From: Enterobacter genomosp. O
GTDB taxonomy: Bacteria > Pseudomonadota > Gammaproteobacteria > Enterobacterales > Enterobacteriaceae
NCBI RefSeq assembly: GCF_001022965.1
Contig: NZ_LECZ01000025.1
Span: forward strand, 744,001-808,000
Direction of reading: 5' to 3'
DNA length: 64,000 nucleotides
The notes beneath the pieces were generated by a model, which made no database searches, was not told the origin of the DNA, and saw only the letters and a program-made list of their open reading frames with translations. Positions within the stretch are counted from its first letter, which is position 1, and every line of letters begins with the position of its first letter. Shown here one piece after another: positions 8,929 through 18,170 of this stretch. The translations under genes and the position numbers were made by a program.

Positions 8929-10485
8929 TCAATTTTTAACCGCTTGGTTGCAATACGGATGGGTCAACTGTCCATTATCACTACTTCCAACCCCACCTTC
9001 CCTAACTCTAATGACATGATCATATGATACTGATTTTGTGGTATCCAAGTAACCTTTACAAATAGGGCACTTTATCGCAGAAATTAACGCTGCATTAATA
9101 AATATCTTACTTTTCTGATCATCACTGAATTTCTTCGATTTTGATGCAAGATCCCCAGCAACAATTTTCCCTTGAAGGCCAGCGAGTTGAATTAATTCTG
9201 CTTCAGAAACCTCATCACTCAGTACTAATCTTTTTATTAATTCATCCAAAAATTCTTTATATTTAACATCCCTTGCTCTATGACTATTCTTCTGGATGAT
9301 CATAGAAATCAATTCCTTATCTTTTACTAAAATTGACTCTAAATTAGACCTTACAGATGTGAACCTTTTAAAAAACCCTTTATCGTTATTATTTAATTTT
9401 TCAGCTATCAAAGCGGAAGTACCTAAAAACATAGGACTGGTGTGTCTACCTGTTGGCCCATAAAAATACACTGCTGGATGTAATCCTAAGCTACCATCGC
9501 CATTCCCAGTAATAACCTCTGCCAATTTAATTGCATTAGTTAGCGATTGAATAGTTGTAGCCCCTAATTCATCATCATCCTATTTATCTAAAGATTTAGG
9601 ATTACCTTGCTGATCCCTATTTGCAATAAGAATGAAATCGATCAGTAGTTGAATGGCGACCCTTACTCCTCTTGCTCCTCCTAGTGGTAAATCAAGAGTT
9701 TTAACAGGAGTATTTAAATCAGGATCAAACAATATAGTATGAAGTTTTTTAGCAGATCTTTCTATTTTATCTGAATAATCTTGACTGAAAGCCGACCAAT
9801 AACGATGTCCTTTCCCTGCTCGAATTACTGCGCGTGCCGATATAGAAGTTGGTTTATGCCTGTTTTTTAAAAGTAATTCTTCCACCTCATCAAGAGGTGT
9901 ACCCTGCATATTGATATTAAAGAAGGAACTTTCTGCTTTATCTGCATTTCCTTTAACCCATTGGATGGTTAATCCTCTAGTCAGAATATTTGTTATTTTA
10001 TTTCTTTCAGTTGCAGATATGTCTTCATCTAATAAACGTTGTTTAAAATGGCTCCAACTTCCGACTCGCTCATTAATAAGTTTTCGGGTTTTGTCTGCAA
10101 TACTCCTTTGTTCTTTTGAAATTTCAGAACCAAAATATTTTATTGACAGTGGTCCATCACCATAATCATCTTCAATCCAAGCTTTTAAAACACTTAACCT
10201 ATGCCCTCCATCAATCACAAATATATATGAACTTTTCCAAAGAATTACTGCTGGTATCAAATCACCATTAACATAACTTTCAAGCATAGATACTACCTGA
10301 TTAGGTGACCAGTGATTTGTCTCACGTTGAAAATCAGGCTTTCTTAAAATAGCAGTAAAATCATTCAAATCTCTGACCGAAATACTATTTATTGTATCAA
10401 AAGTTGTTTCGTCATCAGTCTCAGCAGCGAAATCTGCACGCTTAATCATCGCATCCAAATTTACTAAAATCGCTTTGCTCGCCAT
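8929..10485 (-). pseudogene. DUF262-HNH nuclease gene interrupted by an in-frame amber codon
   Basis: Read from ATG at 10485 (behind ACGGAG) the frame stays open for about 519 codons apart from one TAG at 9582-9580. The N-terminal part has DUF262/ParB-like motifs: PDFQRETNHWSP, VIDGGHRLS and a Ser/Asn-rich NINMQGTPL. The C-terminal part has a zinc/HNH nuclease motif: CPICKG, then YDHVIRVREGG and NGQLTHPYCNQ. The 18 codons between the TAG and the next start-like codon (TTG at 9525) read on in frame (DDDELGATT...). So this is one protein with a nonsense mutation, not two genes. Related DUF262/HNH proteins (GmrSD-like) are nucleases of phage defence. It may be dead, make a truncated DUF262 protein, or be rescued by amber suppression. 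Confidence 0.8.
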
Positions 10486-10543
10486 GTCTTCTCCGTAAGC
10501 CCCAACAGTGACTAAGTTGATGAGTATCTTCCTTAAAATCATG

Positions 10544-10588
10544 ACATTTAACCAGATACTATTGCAATAAGGTCGTTGGGTTAAATGT
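10544..10588. promoter_or_regulatory. 10-bp inverted repeat upstream of DUF262-HNH
   Basis: ACATTTAACC (10544-10553) and GGTTAAATGT (10579-10588) form perfect inverted arms separated by 25 bp, starting 59 bp upstream of the gene's ATG. Placement suits an operator or a pair of regulator half-sites. An open frame continues upstream of the ATG to 10794, but its composition is not gene-like. Confidence 0.4.
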
Positions 10589-10708
10589 GATCGAGATTTT
10601 TTATTTCTTGGCAATTTATCAAATTTTTTTCTTCTCGACCAAAATCGCACTTCCGTCCGCCTGCAGTTATCAGAGCACAAAAATACTTCAGTTGGAATTT
10701 TTACAAAC

Positions 10709-10728
10709 GGCACCGCTAGAGCGGTGCC
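10709..10728. terminator. GC-rich 8-bp hairpin
   Basis: GGCACCGC (10709-10716) pairs with GCGGTGCC (10721-10728) around a TAGA loop. It stands out in an AT-rich gap (10486-11513) that carries no gene I can support. It lacks a T-run in either direction, so its role as a terminator is doubtful. Confidence 0.3.
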
Positions 10729-10894
10729 AGAATTGGAGCTGTACAGCGAAGCAAAAGCTGAATTTACCTTTTGCGACTTCAATCTTACGGGCATTGGGTA
10801 TAGCTAGGGGAACATTTCCTAAGCGAAGAGAAGATTCTCCTGATAGTGCCCTCAATTGCATGTTGATTTCTAGTTACAGAAACTAGCCACAAAC

Positions 10895-10914
10895 AACTTA
10901 AACCATCTTAAGTT
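10895..10914. repeat. Inverted repeat just outside the island's left end
   Basis: AACTTAA (10895-10901) and TTAAGTT (10908-10914) flank a 6-base spacer. A second small inverted repeat, CTAGTT/AACTAG, lies at 10870-10886. Both sit 50-95 bp outside the attachment repeat at 10964. No function is evident. Confidence 0.3.
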
Positions 10915-10963
10915 CTATGTTTATAAAGGTTTTTTGGTTTGGCTTGACTTAAAAAAACTATGT

Positions 10964-10982
10964 GATGGTGCCGATAATAGGA
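10964..10982. repeat. att direct repeat, distal end of thrW island
   Basis: GATGGTGCCGATAATAGGA is identical to 36856-36874, where it spans the CCA end and acceptor/T-arm side of thrW. Similarity continues a little further (ATGGAACC against GTCGAACC), as expected for a displaced tRNA 3' end. Confidence 0.85.
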
Positions 10983-11041
10983 ATGGAACCAAACTCACAA
11001 GCTACTGATAAATATGAATATTTCACATTTCGAATAATCAC

Positions 11042-11111
11042 ATGCCCCCAATAATTCCCCCACTATCACCGAAGCTCAAAAACACGCATAACATATGCAC
11101 CAATGCCCCTA
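11042..11111. repeat. Putative arm-type integrase sites, left end
   Basis: ATGCCCCCA (11042-11050), ATTCCCCCA (11054-11062, exactly 12 bp on) and ATGCCCCTA (11103-11111) lie 60-130 bp inside the left repeat. The same motif with the same 12-bp spacing occurs inside the right end. Such paired short repeats near both ends are typical arm-binding sites for P4-type integrases. Confidence 0.55.
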
Positions 11112-11513
11112 TCATCCCGAATCTGGTTTTGGGCGAGCTTGTAGCTAATGGTATGCCATTTAGTAGAAGCATCTGGTCCGTTTAGAATTGAAGCACTTCA
11201 AGCTATAGCTATACCTCTACACTTCAAAGAAGATGAAATACGCCAGCGCTCTTCAAGTCCTATAGATTCTTCTTGCGATATCACTCTATGTACGTATGTC
11301 CTCTGATTGCCGAGGCAAGATACTTCAATAGTTTTCTGGCAACTCAAAAGCGAGCACTCAAAATCCCCTGCAAAAGCTTTTTGCCATTACCTTGATGATT
11401 TAATGAAGGTAAGAACCTTATAGCTTCGAAAGGGATAAAGAGGTTGAAATCGCTTAAAAAATGATCAATTTTGTTGGGGGTTTGTTCGCTTTTGACTAGT
11501 CGGAGAAAGTGTA

Positions 11514-13049
11514 ATGGGTGATGAAAGTCAGAAAAATCATAAAATTAGAGTCGCTCAGTATCTGAGGATGTCCACAGACCATCAACAATTCTCAATCGAC
11601 AATCAGGCTCTTTATCTAAAAAAATATGCAGAAGATCACAATATGGTGATTGTAGAAACTTATGATGATGAAGGTAAAAGCGGAGTCTCCGCTTCAGGTA
11701 GAAAAAACTTCAACAGACTAATAGAAGATGTCGTTACAGGAAGAGTAAAAATAGAAGCTGTTCTTGTTTATGATGTCAGTCGGTTTGGTCGATGGCAAGA
11801 TAATGATGAGGCAGGGCATTATAGTTATCTACTAAAATATCATGGGGTTAGGATTATTTATTGTGCTGAGAACTTACCAGATGAATCGCCTGAAATCCAA
11901 ATGCTTACACTTCCTGCTCTTAGATATGCTGCTGGTGCTTTCAGTAGGAATCTTTCAGTAAAAGTTTTTGCGGGACACGTAAACCTTGTTAAAAGGGGAT
12001 ACTTTCAGGGAGGAATACCAGGATATGGATTAAGAAGAAAGTTAATTGATAATAACAATAGACCAAAAATGATACTTTGTCCTGGTGAAAGAAAGAGTTT
12101 GCAAACTGACCGAGTAGTTCTTACCCCTGGTACAAAAAAAGAAATAAAGCTGGTAAAAAAGATATTTAATATGTTTATTTTTGATGGATTAAATGAATAT
12201 CTTATCGCAACAAAACTAAACAGAGAGGGGTATACATATAGTGATAAAACAGAATGGAACAGGAGCAGAATACATTCAATTCTAATTAATATTCGCTACA
12301 CAGGGAAATACACTTATAATCGTACTTCACAGAAATTGAACGCTCAAAGAATTCAGAATCCACAAGAAGAATGGATCGAATATGATTCATTTTTCAAGCC
12401 TATAATTTCACCAGAGAAATTTAGATTAGCTAAAGAAATCATTGACAATCGTTCAAAAAAAATGACCAATGAAGAAATACTTAATTTTTTGAAAAAAGTT
12501 CTCATTAAACATGGTAAAATTTCAGGTTTTATTATCGACGAAGATGATAATGGTCCGTCGAGTAGTGTCGTAGCAAGTCGTTTTGGTGGGCTTTTGAATG
12601 CCTATAAACTCATCAATTACACACCAGAAAGAGATTATCGATTTATAGAAATAAACTCAGCCTTAAGGGTTAGACATGCCGACACTATTAAGACAATATG
12701 CAAGGAAATTACAAATAGTGAAGTAACAATATCTGAAAATAAACTCATTACGATCAATAAAAGCTTAACCTTTACCATAATACTTGCACGCTGTAGAAAA
12801 ACCTCTACAGATAAATGCAGATGGATTGTGAGATTAGACAGAAGCATTAATTCTGACATCAACATAATTGTAAGGATGAATAGCCTTAATAGCGTCCCCC
12901 TTGATTACTATATCCTCCCTTCTATTGATTCATTTGAAAATGAATTAAACCTAAAAGAAAATAACAGCCTTCTCTTTGAGATGTATCGATTCGACGATAT
13001 CAACAAATTTTTTAAAATGCTTTCGACCAATAAAAAGGAAGTAGCCTAA
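11514..13049 (+). CDS. Large serine recombinase
   Basis: This 511-residue recombinase has a resolvase/invertase catalytic domain (about 12-160) with YLRMSTDHQQFSIDNQ, where Ser20 is the predicted nucleophile, followed by VYDVSRFGR. A Recombinase domain follows (about 180-290: GGIPGYGLRR, TKLNREGYTYS, IHSILINIRYTGKY). The last 200 residues lack the usual zinc ribbon and long coiled coil of phage large serine integrases, and I do not recognise them. GGAGAAAGTG precedes the ATG. The stop codon abuts the ATG of the first ParB-like gene (TAAATG), and a second ParB-like gene follows 8 bp later, so three genes form one operon. It may integrate or invert a DNA segment, or act with the ParB proteins; this is unknown. 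Confidence 0.88.
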   Translation: MGDESQKNHKIRVAQYLRMSTDHQQFSIDNQALYLKKYAEDHNMVIVETYDDEGKSGVSASGRKNFNRLIEDVVTGRVKIEAVLVYDVSRFGRWQDNDEAGHYSYLLKYHGVRIIYCAENLPDESPEIQMLTLPALRYAAGAFSRNLSVKVFAGHVNLVKRGYFQGGIPGYGLRRKLIDNNNRPKMILCPGERKSLQTDRVVLTPGTKKEIKLVKKIFNMFIFDGLNEYLIATKLNREGYTYSDKTEWNRSRIHSILINIRYTGKYTYNRTSQKLNAQRIQNPQEEWIEYDSFFKPIISPEKFRLAKEIIDNRSKKMTNEEILNFLKKVLIKHGKISGFIIDEDDNGPSSSVVASRFGGLLNAYKLINYTPERDYRFIEINSALRVRHADTIKTICKEITNSEVTISENKLITINKSLTFTIILARCRKTSTDKCRWIVRLDRSINSDINIIVRMNSLNSVPLDYYILPSIDSFENELNLKENNSLLFEMYRFDDINKFFKMLSTNKKEVA

Positions 13050-13922
13050 ATGAAAGATGATCAAATCCACATGATTAAGATATCCGACATAAAAGTAGTC
13101 ATCCCACGTTCACGAAATAAAGTTCGACATTCGGAAATTACTGAAAGTATCGACACAAGTGGACTGAGAAAGCCAATAACCGTACGTCGAATCGTGGACA
13201 AAAAGTATCAATTCGCTTTAATTTGTGGTCAAGGAAGGCTCGAATCATTGACAGCTTTAGGAGAAGAATTAACACCAGCAATCGTACTTGATATAGATGA
13301 AAACAAAGCCTACATAATGAGTCTGGTTGAAAATATGGCAAGAGTAGTTCCTCGTGCTGGTGAACAGTTCCAACGTATAAAGGAAATGACAGAGCAAGGA
13401 TTAACCAATAAGGAAATATCTAACTCGACTGGATTATCATTACACTGGATAACAAGTCTGACAATGCTTATCAGTAAAGGTGAAAATAAATTATTATCCG
13501 CTGTAGAATCAGGCAGCATACCTATCTCGCTTGCTGTTGAGATTGCAAGAGTCGATTTTGAAGGTGGTCAGGAATTGTTAATTAAAGCATTTGATAAAGG
13601 TCTAATAAAACACAAAGATGTAGGAAAAATACGTGAGATACTTGACTCACGAGATGAAGGCTTGAAAGGATACCTAAATAATAACTTTGGGATAACAAAG
13701 AAAAAGAAAAAAATGACTACAGATGAATTAAAAAAAATCTATCAAGATAACATTTCTCAGCACAGAAAGATTAAAAACAAAGCAGAATACGTTGAGATGA
13801 ATTTGTTGATAGCAAATCAAATCTTTAAAGAACTTGTCAATGATGAAGAGTTTTTACGGATATTAGATGAAGAAAGCCTAAATGAAGTAGTAAATATTAT
13901 AGTTAAAAACACGACCAATTGA
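13050..13922 (+). CDS. ParB/Spo0J-like DNA-binding protein (first of pair)
   Basis: This is a 290-residue ParB-like protein. The N-terminal ParB/sulfiredoxin-type domain (about 8-95) shows SGLRKPITVR, ICGQGRLESLTALGE and the arginine-containing ENMARVVPRAGEQF, comparable to the ParB box-II ENxxR motif. A helix-turn-helix follows (TEQGLTNKEISNSTGLSLHWITSLTML). The C-terminal part is Lys-rich. It starts directly after the recombinase stop, preceded by AAAGGAAG, so it is translationally coupled. No ParA gene is nearby, so ordinary plasmid partition is unlikely. A role in directing the recombinase or recognising DNA is inference. Confidence 0.8.
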   Translation: MKDDQIHMIKISDIKVVIPRSRNKVRHSEITESIDTSGLRKPITVRRIVDKKYQFALICGQGRLESLTALGEELTPAIVLDIDENKAYIMSLVENMARVVPRAGEQFQRIKEMTEQGLTNKEISNSTGLSLHWITSLTMLISKGENKLLSAVESGSIPISLAVEIARVDFEGGQELLIKAFDKGLIKHKDVGKIREILDSRDEGLKGYLNNNFGITKKKKKMTTDELKKIYQDNISQHRKIKNKAEYVEMNLLIANQIFKELVNDEEFLRILDEESLNEVVNIIVKNTTN

Positions 13923-13930
13923 GGTGCAAA

Positions 13931-14803
13931 ATGATTAAATATTGCTTTAGTGAAAAAACAATCACTTTAAAATTATCTGATCTTGTTCATACTAAAAAGC
14001 TGCCTACTAACTTCAAAAATAGTAAAAAATATTCCCAGATCAAAAGCACCATATCAGCGTTGGGACTTGTTGAACCGATATTAATTTACATCGATCAAAG
14101 TGATAAAACTGCAAAAATAATCGATGGACACCTTAGAGTCGAAGCACTAAAAGATATTGGGGAAGATAAAGCAAACTGCCTAATTTCAACTACATATGAT
14201 ACTTATACACCGAACAAAAAAGTTAACCGTATAACAATTATACAAATACAGAGAATGCTGAAAGAAGCTGTAAGAGTGGGAGTGCCTGAAGAAATGTTAT
14301 GTACATCATTAAATATAAGTATAGATTCTCTAAGAACCAACATGTCCGTATTGAAAGGGATATGCCCTCAAGTAGTTGATTTATTTAATGATAAAGATAT
14401 TCCCATAAATACTTTTAGAGTTTTAAAAAGAATGGTTCCTTTCAGACAAATAGAATGTGCTAATTTAATGATAAGGTTTGATAACTACTCAAAACTTTTT
14501 GCTGAGTCTCTATATCATAGTTCCTCCCCTGAGTTGTTAATTGACAAAACTAAAAATAATATAGATACAAAAACTGGTAATAGAAAAGCTATTGAACGAC
14601 TTGAGAAAGAAATGGCTCAGGTTCATTTTGACACGCAATCAATACAAGAGAGTTATGGCTCAAATAGCTTGAAACTGACAATTCTCATTTCTCACATTAA
14701 AAAACTTCTTGAGAACCCTAAAATATTTCACTGGCTCCTTAGGAACAAAAATGAATACCTTAATGAACTGACTAAAATCTCTGACATTGATAAATTAAAT
14801 TGA
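13931..14803 (+). CDS. ParB/RepB-like protein (second of pair)
   Basis: This 290-residue protein has a ParB-like N-terminal region (KLSDLVHTKKLP, SALGLVEPILIYID, KIIDGHLRVEALKDIGE) and a central helical region (MLCTSLNISIDSLRTNMSVLKG) that could be a helix-turn-helix. The C-terminal half resembles the RepB C-terminal type found in some partition proteins. ATG 13931 is chosen because GAGGTG lies just before it; an upstream GTG is rejected. It begins 8 bp after the first ParB-like gene. Its end is 3 bp from the convergent end of the DUF6119 gene with no visible terminator between them. The two ParB-like genes are only distantly similar and are not a recent duplication. Confidence 0.72.
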   Translation: MIKYCFSEKTITLKLSDLVHTKKLPTNFKNSKKYSQIKSTISALGLVEPILIYIDQSDKTAKIIDGHLRVEALKDIGEDKANCLISTTYDTYTPNKKVNRITIIQIQRMLKEAVRVGVPEEMLCTSLNISIDSLRTNMSVLKGICPQVVDLFNDKDIPINTFRVLKRMVPFRQIECANLMIRFDNYSKLFAESLYHSSSPELLIDKTKNNIDTKTGNRKAIERLEKEMAQVHFDTQSIQESYGSNSLKLTILISHIKKLLENPKIFHWLLRNKNEYLNELTKISDIDKLN

Positions 14804-14806
14804 ATC

Positions 14807-16411
14807 TTATTTTTTTTGGGGTTTACAAATTTTCTTTTTATAAATTGTGGGGTCTACATCTATCTTGCAGATCCTAACTTCGTATCCGAAATTAGAAATA
14901 GTTTTATTAAAATTCTTCAAATTTATCTTAGAAAACAAAGGCAAGTCATCCGGGAGGTTTTTACTTGTGGCAATCGCGAAAACTATTTTGTATTTCTGAG
15001 CCTCTGGCCTTAATGTATGGTCAGCTAATTTTATATGCGCTGGCAATTTTTCATTAAGCTTCCATCGAAATTCAGAATCGCTTATGAAAAGTTCAGAGCT
15101 TATAAATCCTTGTGAAAATAGATGGCTCATGCTTTGCGCACCGCTATAATATTTCACATGAATAAAATCAGTTGCACCTCTAATAATATCGCAAAATTCA
15201 ATTTTACTTCGCCCACCACCATGATATATGAACTTTTGATCCATATGAGTAAAGCTTTGATCAGCAAGACAAGTTTCTTTATTGTATTGCTCTTCTCTTT
15301 TATAAGAATAAATCGGGAATTTGTCGGCTTCCTCATACAGCTTAATTCGTTTAATTTCATTATCAATGGTGGAAACAAATTTTCTATCAGCCACGTACCA
15401 AATTGAATCTCTCAGGATATAGTTTTGATCACCTTCCTTTATCTCAGCATACAGACATCTATAAAGAGACCATTTTTTTAAAGACTGGTAATCTGCATCT
15501 AAAACATGCAAACTGCTTCCTTTGAGATCATTTAAAGTAATTTCAATCTTTTTGCTTTCAAAATACTCACAAATATGACTAACCGACAAACTTTCATAAA
15601 TCATGCTTCTTTGCCGCTTCTCAAAACAATAGCCTATCTGATTCTCCCAATCTACAATTTCAGGTTCACCCAACCATATGTCATTAAAATCTTTTGCTTT
15701 TATTAAATCGACCAGAATTGAATCAAGTATCTCAACTTCTGCTTCATCTGCCTCTTTTATATTATTAACCCATTCAAACTCTTCAGGGAGAGGCTGAGAA
15801 TAAATGGAGTCTATTTTATTTAACAACTCCGGGATGGATTTCAGGTCAGTATCAGGCATAATTACAAATGCATCTTTACCCGTTATTTTATTACCTAAAA
15901 CATCTTCAGTGGAAGTCCCTGTCAGAGTGGTAAGTATATCCATCTCGGAATCAATTTTAAGGTTAAAAATATCAACCTCTTTACTACTTTGACTACGAGT
16001 TAATAGATTTGTTTCATTATGGCTGCCTTTATCCAAACTACGAATTTTGTTATGTTCAATACAATTAAGCGTAGTTTTAAGACCAAAACCTTTGACAATA
16101 CTATTATCATTAATTAAGTGATGCCCTGTCCCGAAAGGAATTAGATATCTTGAGTTATTCATTTCAACAACTAAGACTGCACCAGTGCTACTATTTTTCC
16201 CGAAGAAATTATGGTCCAATTCTGGCTTTTGGCTTGTAAATAAAGTTGTCCACTCAGGAGGCTTGGGATCTAAGAATTGTTTTGCATACAAGTACACCCT
16301 TGCCTCATCTATGTTGAACTCAATCGGATTTCTCACTCTCTCCAAATTCAAAACTTTTTCAATATCATCATTGAATCTTTTTGCTTTATATATCGAGAGT
16401 TTAATCTTCAT
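14807..16411 (-). CDS. TIGR04141/DUF6119 'sporadically distributed' family protein
   Basis: This 534-residue cytoplasmic protein has the family signatures I know from TIGR04141/DUF6119: an N-terminal LSIYKAKRF, a central FGTGHHLI and GFGLKTTLN block, and C-terminal IEFCDIIRGATDFIHVKYY followed by SHLFSQGFISSELF. Biochemical function is unknown to me. Its scattered occurrence in islands suggests defence or competition (inference). The start has a strong AGGAGGG site 6 bases upstream. It begins 20 bp after the stop of hxsA on the same strand with no terminator between, so it may be the fifth gene of the hxs operon. No signal peptide or membrane segment is seen. Confidence 0.85.
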   Translation of the reverse strand: MKIKLSIYKAKRFNDDIEKVLNLERVRNPIEFNIDEARVYLYAKQFLDPKPPEWTTLFTSQKPELDHNFFGKNSSTGAVLVVEMNNSRYLIPFGTGHHLINDNSIVKGFGLKTTLNCIEHNKIRSLDKGSHNETNLLTRSQSSKEVDIFNLKIDSEMDILTTLTGTSTEDVLGNKITGKDAFVIMPDTDLKSIPELLNKIDSIYSQPLPEEFEWVNNIKEADEAEVEILDSILVDLIKAKDFNDIWLGEPEIVDWENQIGYCFEKRQRSMIYESLSVSHICEYFESKKIEITLNDLKGSSLHVLDADYQSLKKWSLYRCLYAEIKEGDQNYILRDSIWYVADRKFVSTIDNEIKRIKLYEEADKFPIYSYKREEQYNKETCLADQSFTHMDQKFIYHGGGRSKIEFCDIIRGATDFIHVKYYSGAQSMSHLFSQGFISSELFISDSEFRWKLNEKLPAHIKLADHTLRPEAQKYKIVFAIATSKNLPDDLPLFSKINLKNFNKTISNFGYEVRICKIDVDPTIYKKKICKPQKK

Positions 16412-16431
16412 TTCATTCCCTCCTGAACTCT

Positions 16432-17061
16432 TTAGCGGGCCAGAATATTTAACGAGTTCAATAATTGAGTATCCAATGTTTCAGTTGCTGGCGTTGGTAG
16501 TCCCTTCGCAATTCGGTAATTTTTTATAGACTGCCTTGTGGAGGGCCCCATTATGCCGTCAATATTCCCGTTGTAATAACCGTTGTCCAGCAAAGCGAAT
16601 TGAACCCGCATGATTAAGCGCTTACGCTTTTCTGTACCAGAAGTCAGCCCATTACTTGCACGGTTAGCTTCTGTAGTTCCAACTGAATTCGTAGTAGTAG
16701 AATTATTGTCGTTAGAACGAAGCGAACGCACAGAAGAGGACGATGAGGAACTTGTTCCTGAACTTGAAGAACCAGATGAGCTTGGTGAGCTGTATGTTTT
16801 TGGATAATAAGGAGTGCTGCCACCATAGTACCCGCCACCTGATGATGATCGGTGAGAACTATGGCTCCGGTGGGAGCTATGACTGCGATGCCCTGCAATG
16901 TAGAATGGAACTTCGGTGTTAAGTGGTGCTATCACTAAATCATGTTCATTAAGAGTCATACCAGGCAAATCACTTGCTCCGGTGGATGAATCACTTGCCC
17001 ATACAGAATTATTGAGCGCCAAAAATCCCGGAAGTAGAGCAGCAAAATTAAATTTTTTCAT
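16432..17061 (-). CDS. hxsA: His-Xaa-Ser repeat protein HxsA (exported substrate)
   Basis: This is the presumed substrate of the two radical SAM maturases encoded just upstream. The 209 residues begin with a signal peptide (MKKFNFAALLPGFLALNNSVWA). Five consecutive His-X-Ser triplets occupy residues 58-72 (HRS HSS HRS HSS HRS). A Gly/Tyr stretch and a long Ser-rich linker follow, then a C-terminal peptidoglycan-binding-1 domain (about 150-205: LLDNGYYNGNIDGIMGPSTRQSI). The protein is therefore expected to be exported and held at the cell wall. The ATG at 17061 overlaps the hxsC stop as ATGA; a longer upstream frame is discounted. The family definition is established; the chemistry of modification is not known to me. 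Confidence 0.9.
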   Translation of the reverse strand: MKKFNFAALLPGFLALNNSVWASDSSTGASDLPGMTLNEHDLVIAPLNTEVPFYIAGHRSHSSHRSHSSHRSSSGGGYYGGSTPYYPKTYSSPSSSGSSSSGTSSSSSSSVRSLRSNDNNSTTTNSVGTTEANRASNGLTSGTEKRKRLIMRVQFALLDNGYYNGNIDGIMGPSTRQSIKNYRIAKGLPTPATETLDTQLLNSLNILAR

Positions 17062-18170
17062 AAAATTGGTCTCGGTGGTTGATGAAAACGGCCTGTTGAG
17101 GAACTGAAATAACCAGTACAGGAAGACTTCTGAGTGCATTCATCACATTCTTTAGGATAGTAATTTTTCCAATCAGAGATCGACTGAGCTGCAAGCTCCC
17201 AAGCTCTTTCAGGAAGATGACACAAAGGATAATTAAAAATTGTTAGAGGTATACCTGACCTGTGTGCAGCGTCTATGGCGGAGATTATTTTCTCACTATA
17301 ACTGCTGTGCTCAATGAAGATTGTTGACCAATTCTTTCGTGCCCAACCGATTGATTCCAGCCCCATAAGGGAAATCTGATTGATGTTGGAGAACACACGG
17401 CCAACGAACTCTACAATATCATCCAATTCTGTATAGTTAGCCAGTGTCGGAATAACTCTAAGTTCGATATTAATCCCTGAGTTTCCTGCATTAATTAACC
17501 CCTTAACCGTTTCATTAAATGCGCCATCACTCCCTACAAGATGATCATGCACAAGTGGTCTTGATGAGTAGAGCGGGATACCAAAGGTGATTTTGATCTT
17601 TTTGCTTCGCTTTGCCATTTCCTGAGTAAAGTTGGTATCAGCGAATTTGCGTCCGTTTGTTAAAACATGCAAAGCAGTATCTGGTGAATTCTCGATGATA
17701 AAATCAATGAAGTGAAGGAAATCATCTCCATACAGCAAAGGTTCACCACCGCTGACCCCAACAACTCCATTTAAACCAAATGAAGCTATAGCAAGAGCTG
17801 ATTGGGTAAGTAGCCAGTCATCATTTGATTTCTTTGGTGGCTGCGAACAAAACAGACACAAGTTATTGCAACGTTCCGTAACTAAGACAGTATTATGATT
17901 GGCTCTGCGGGATAGAATAACGCGTATCATATTGCCATTGTTGATTATCCCAATATCTCCATCTTCAATTGACTCAAATAATTCAGTGCTAATAACAGAG
18001 TAATCAAAGCATGGTAGAATCGCATCATTATTGCTTTCAGCAACTACCAGTAAATTGGGTAAAAAGAATAAAGGGTTCACTGGTTTTTTTTTGCATAACC
18101 GATAGAACCCCGTGGGCACATTATTTTTTGAAGCAAAATGAAAGATATCGTTCCTGATAACCTCAGACAT
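17058..18170 (-). CDS. hxsC: His-Xaa-Ser system radical SAM maturase HxsC
   Basis: This is a 370-residue radical SAM enzyme. The [4Fe-4S] CxxxCxxC cluster motif is TERCNNLCLFC (Cys 101, 105, 108), followed by GVSGGEPLLYGDDF, the GGE motif that binds SAM. Near the C-terminus, CDECTQKSSCTGYF may bind an auxiliary cluster. It presumably installs a radical-derived modification on HxsA. Its start overlaps hxsB by 8 bases and its stop overlaps hxsA by 4, so the genes are translationally coupled. The N-terminal 80 residues may act in substrate recognition. Confidence 0.9.
   Translation of the reverse strand: MSEVIRNDIFHFASKNNVPTGFYRLCKKKPVNPLFFLPNLLVVAESNNDAILPCFDYSVISTELFESIEDGDIGIINNGNMIRVILSRRANHNTVLVTERCNNLCLFCSQPPKKSNDDWLLTQSALAIASFGLNGVVGVSGGEPLLYGDDFLHFIDFIIENSPDTALHVLTNGRKFADTNFTQEMAKRSKKIKITFGIPLYSSRPLVHDHLVGSDGAFNETVKGLINAGNSGINIELRVIPTLANYTELDDIVEFVGRVFSNINQISLMGLESIGWARKNWSTIFIEHSSYSEKIISAIDAAHRSGIPLTIFNYPLCHLPERAWELAAQSISDWKNYYPKECDECTQKSSCTGYFSSSTGRFHQPPRPIL

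Noticed and set aside
10486..10794. N-terminal extension of the DUF262-HNH frame
   Set aside because: A good ribosome site and typical start at 10485 fit better; the extension has no recognisable domain and crosses hairpins.
13050..14803. Plasmid-type parAB partition locus
   Set aside because: Two ParB-like genes are present but no ParA ATPase and no obvious parS repeats lie nearby.
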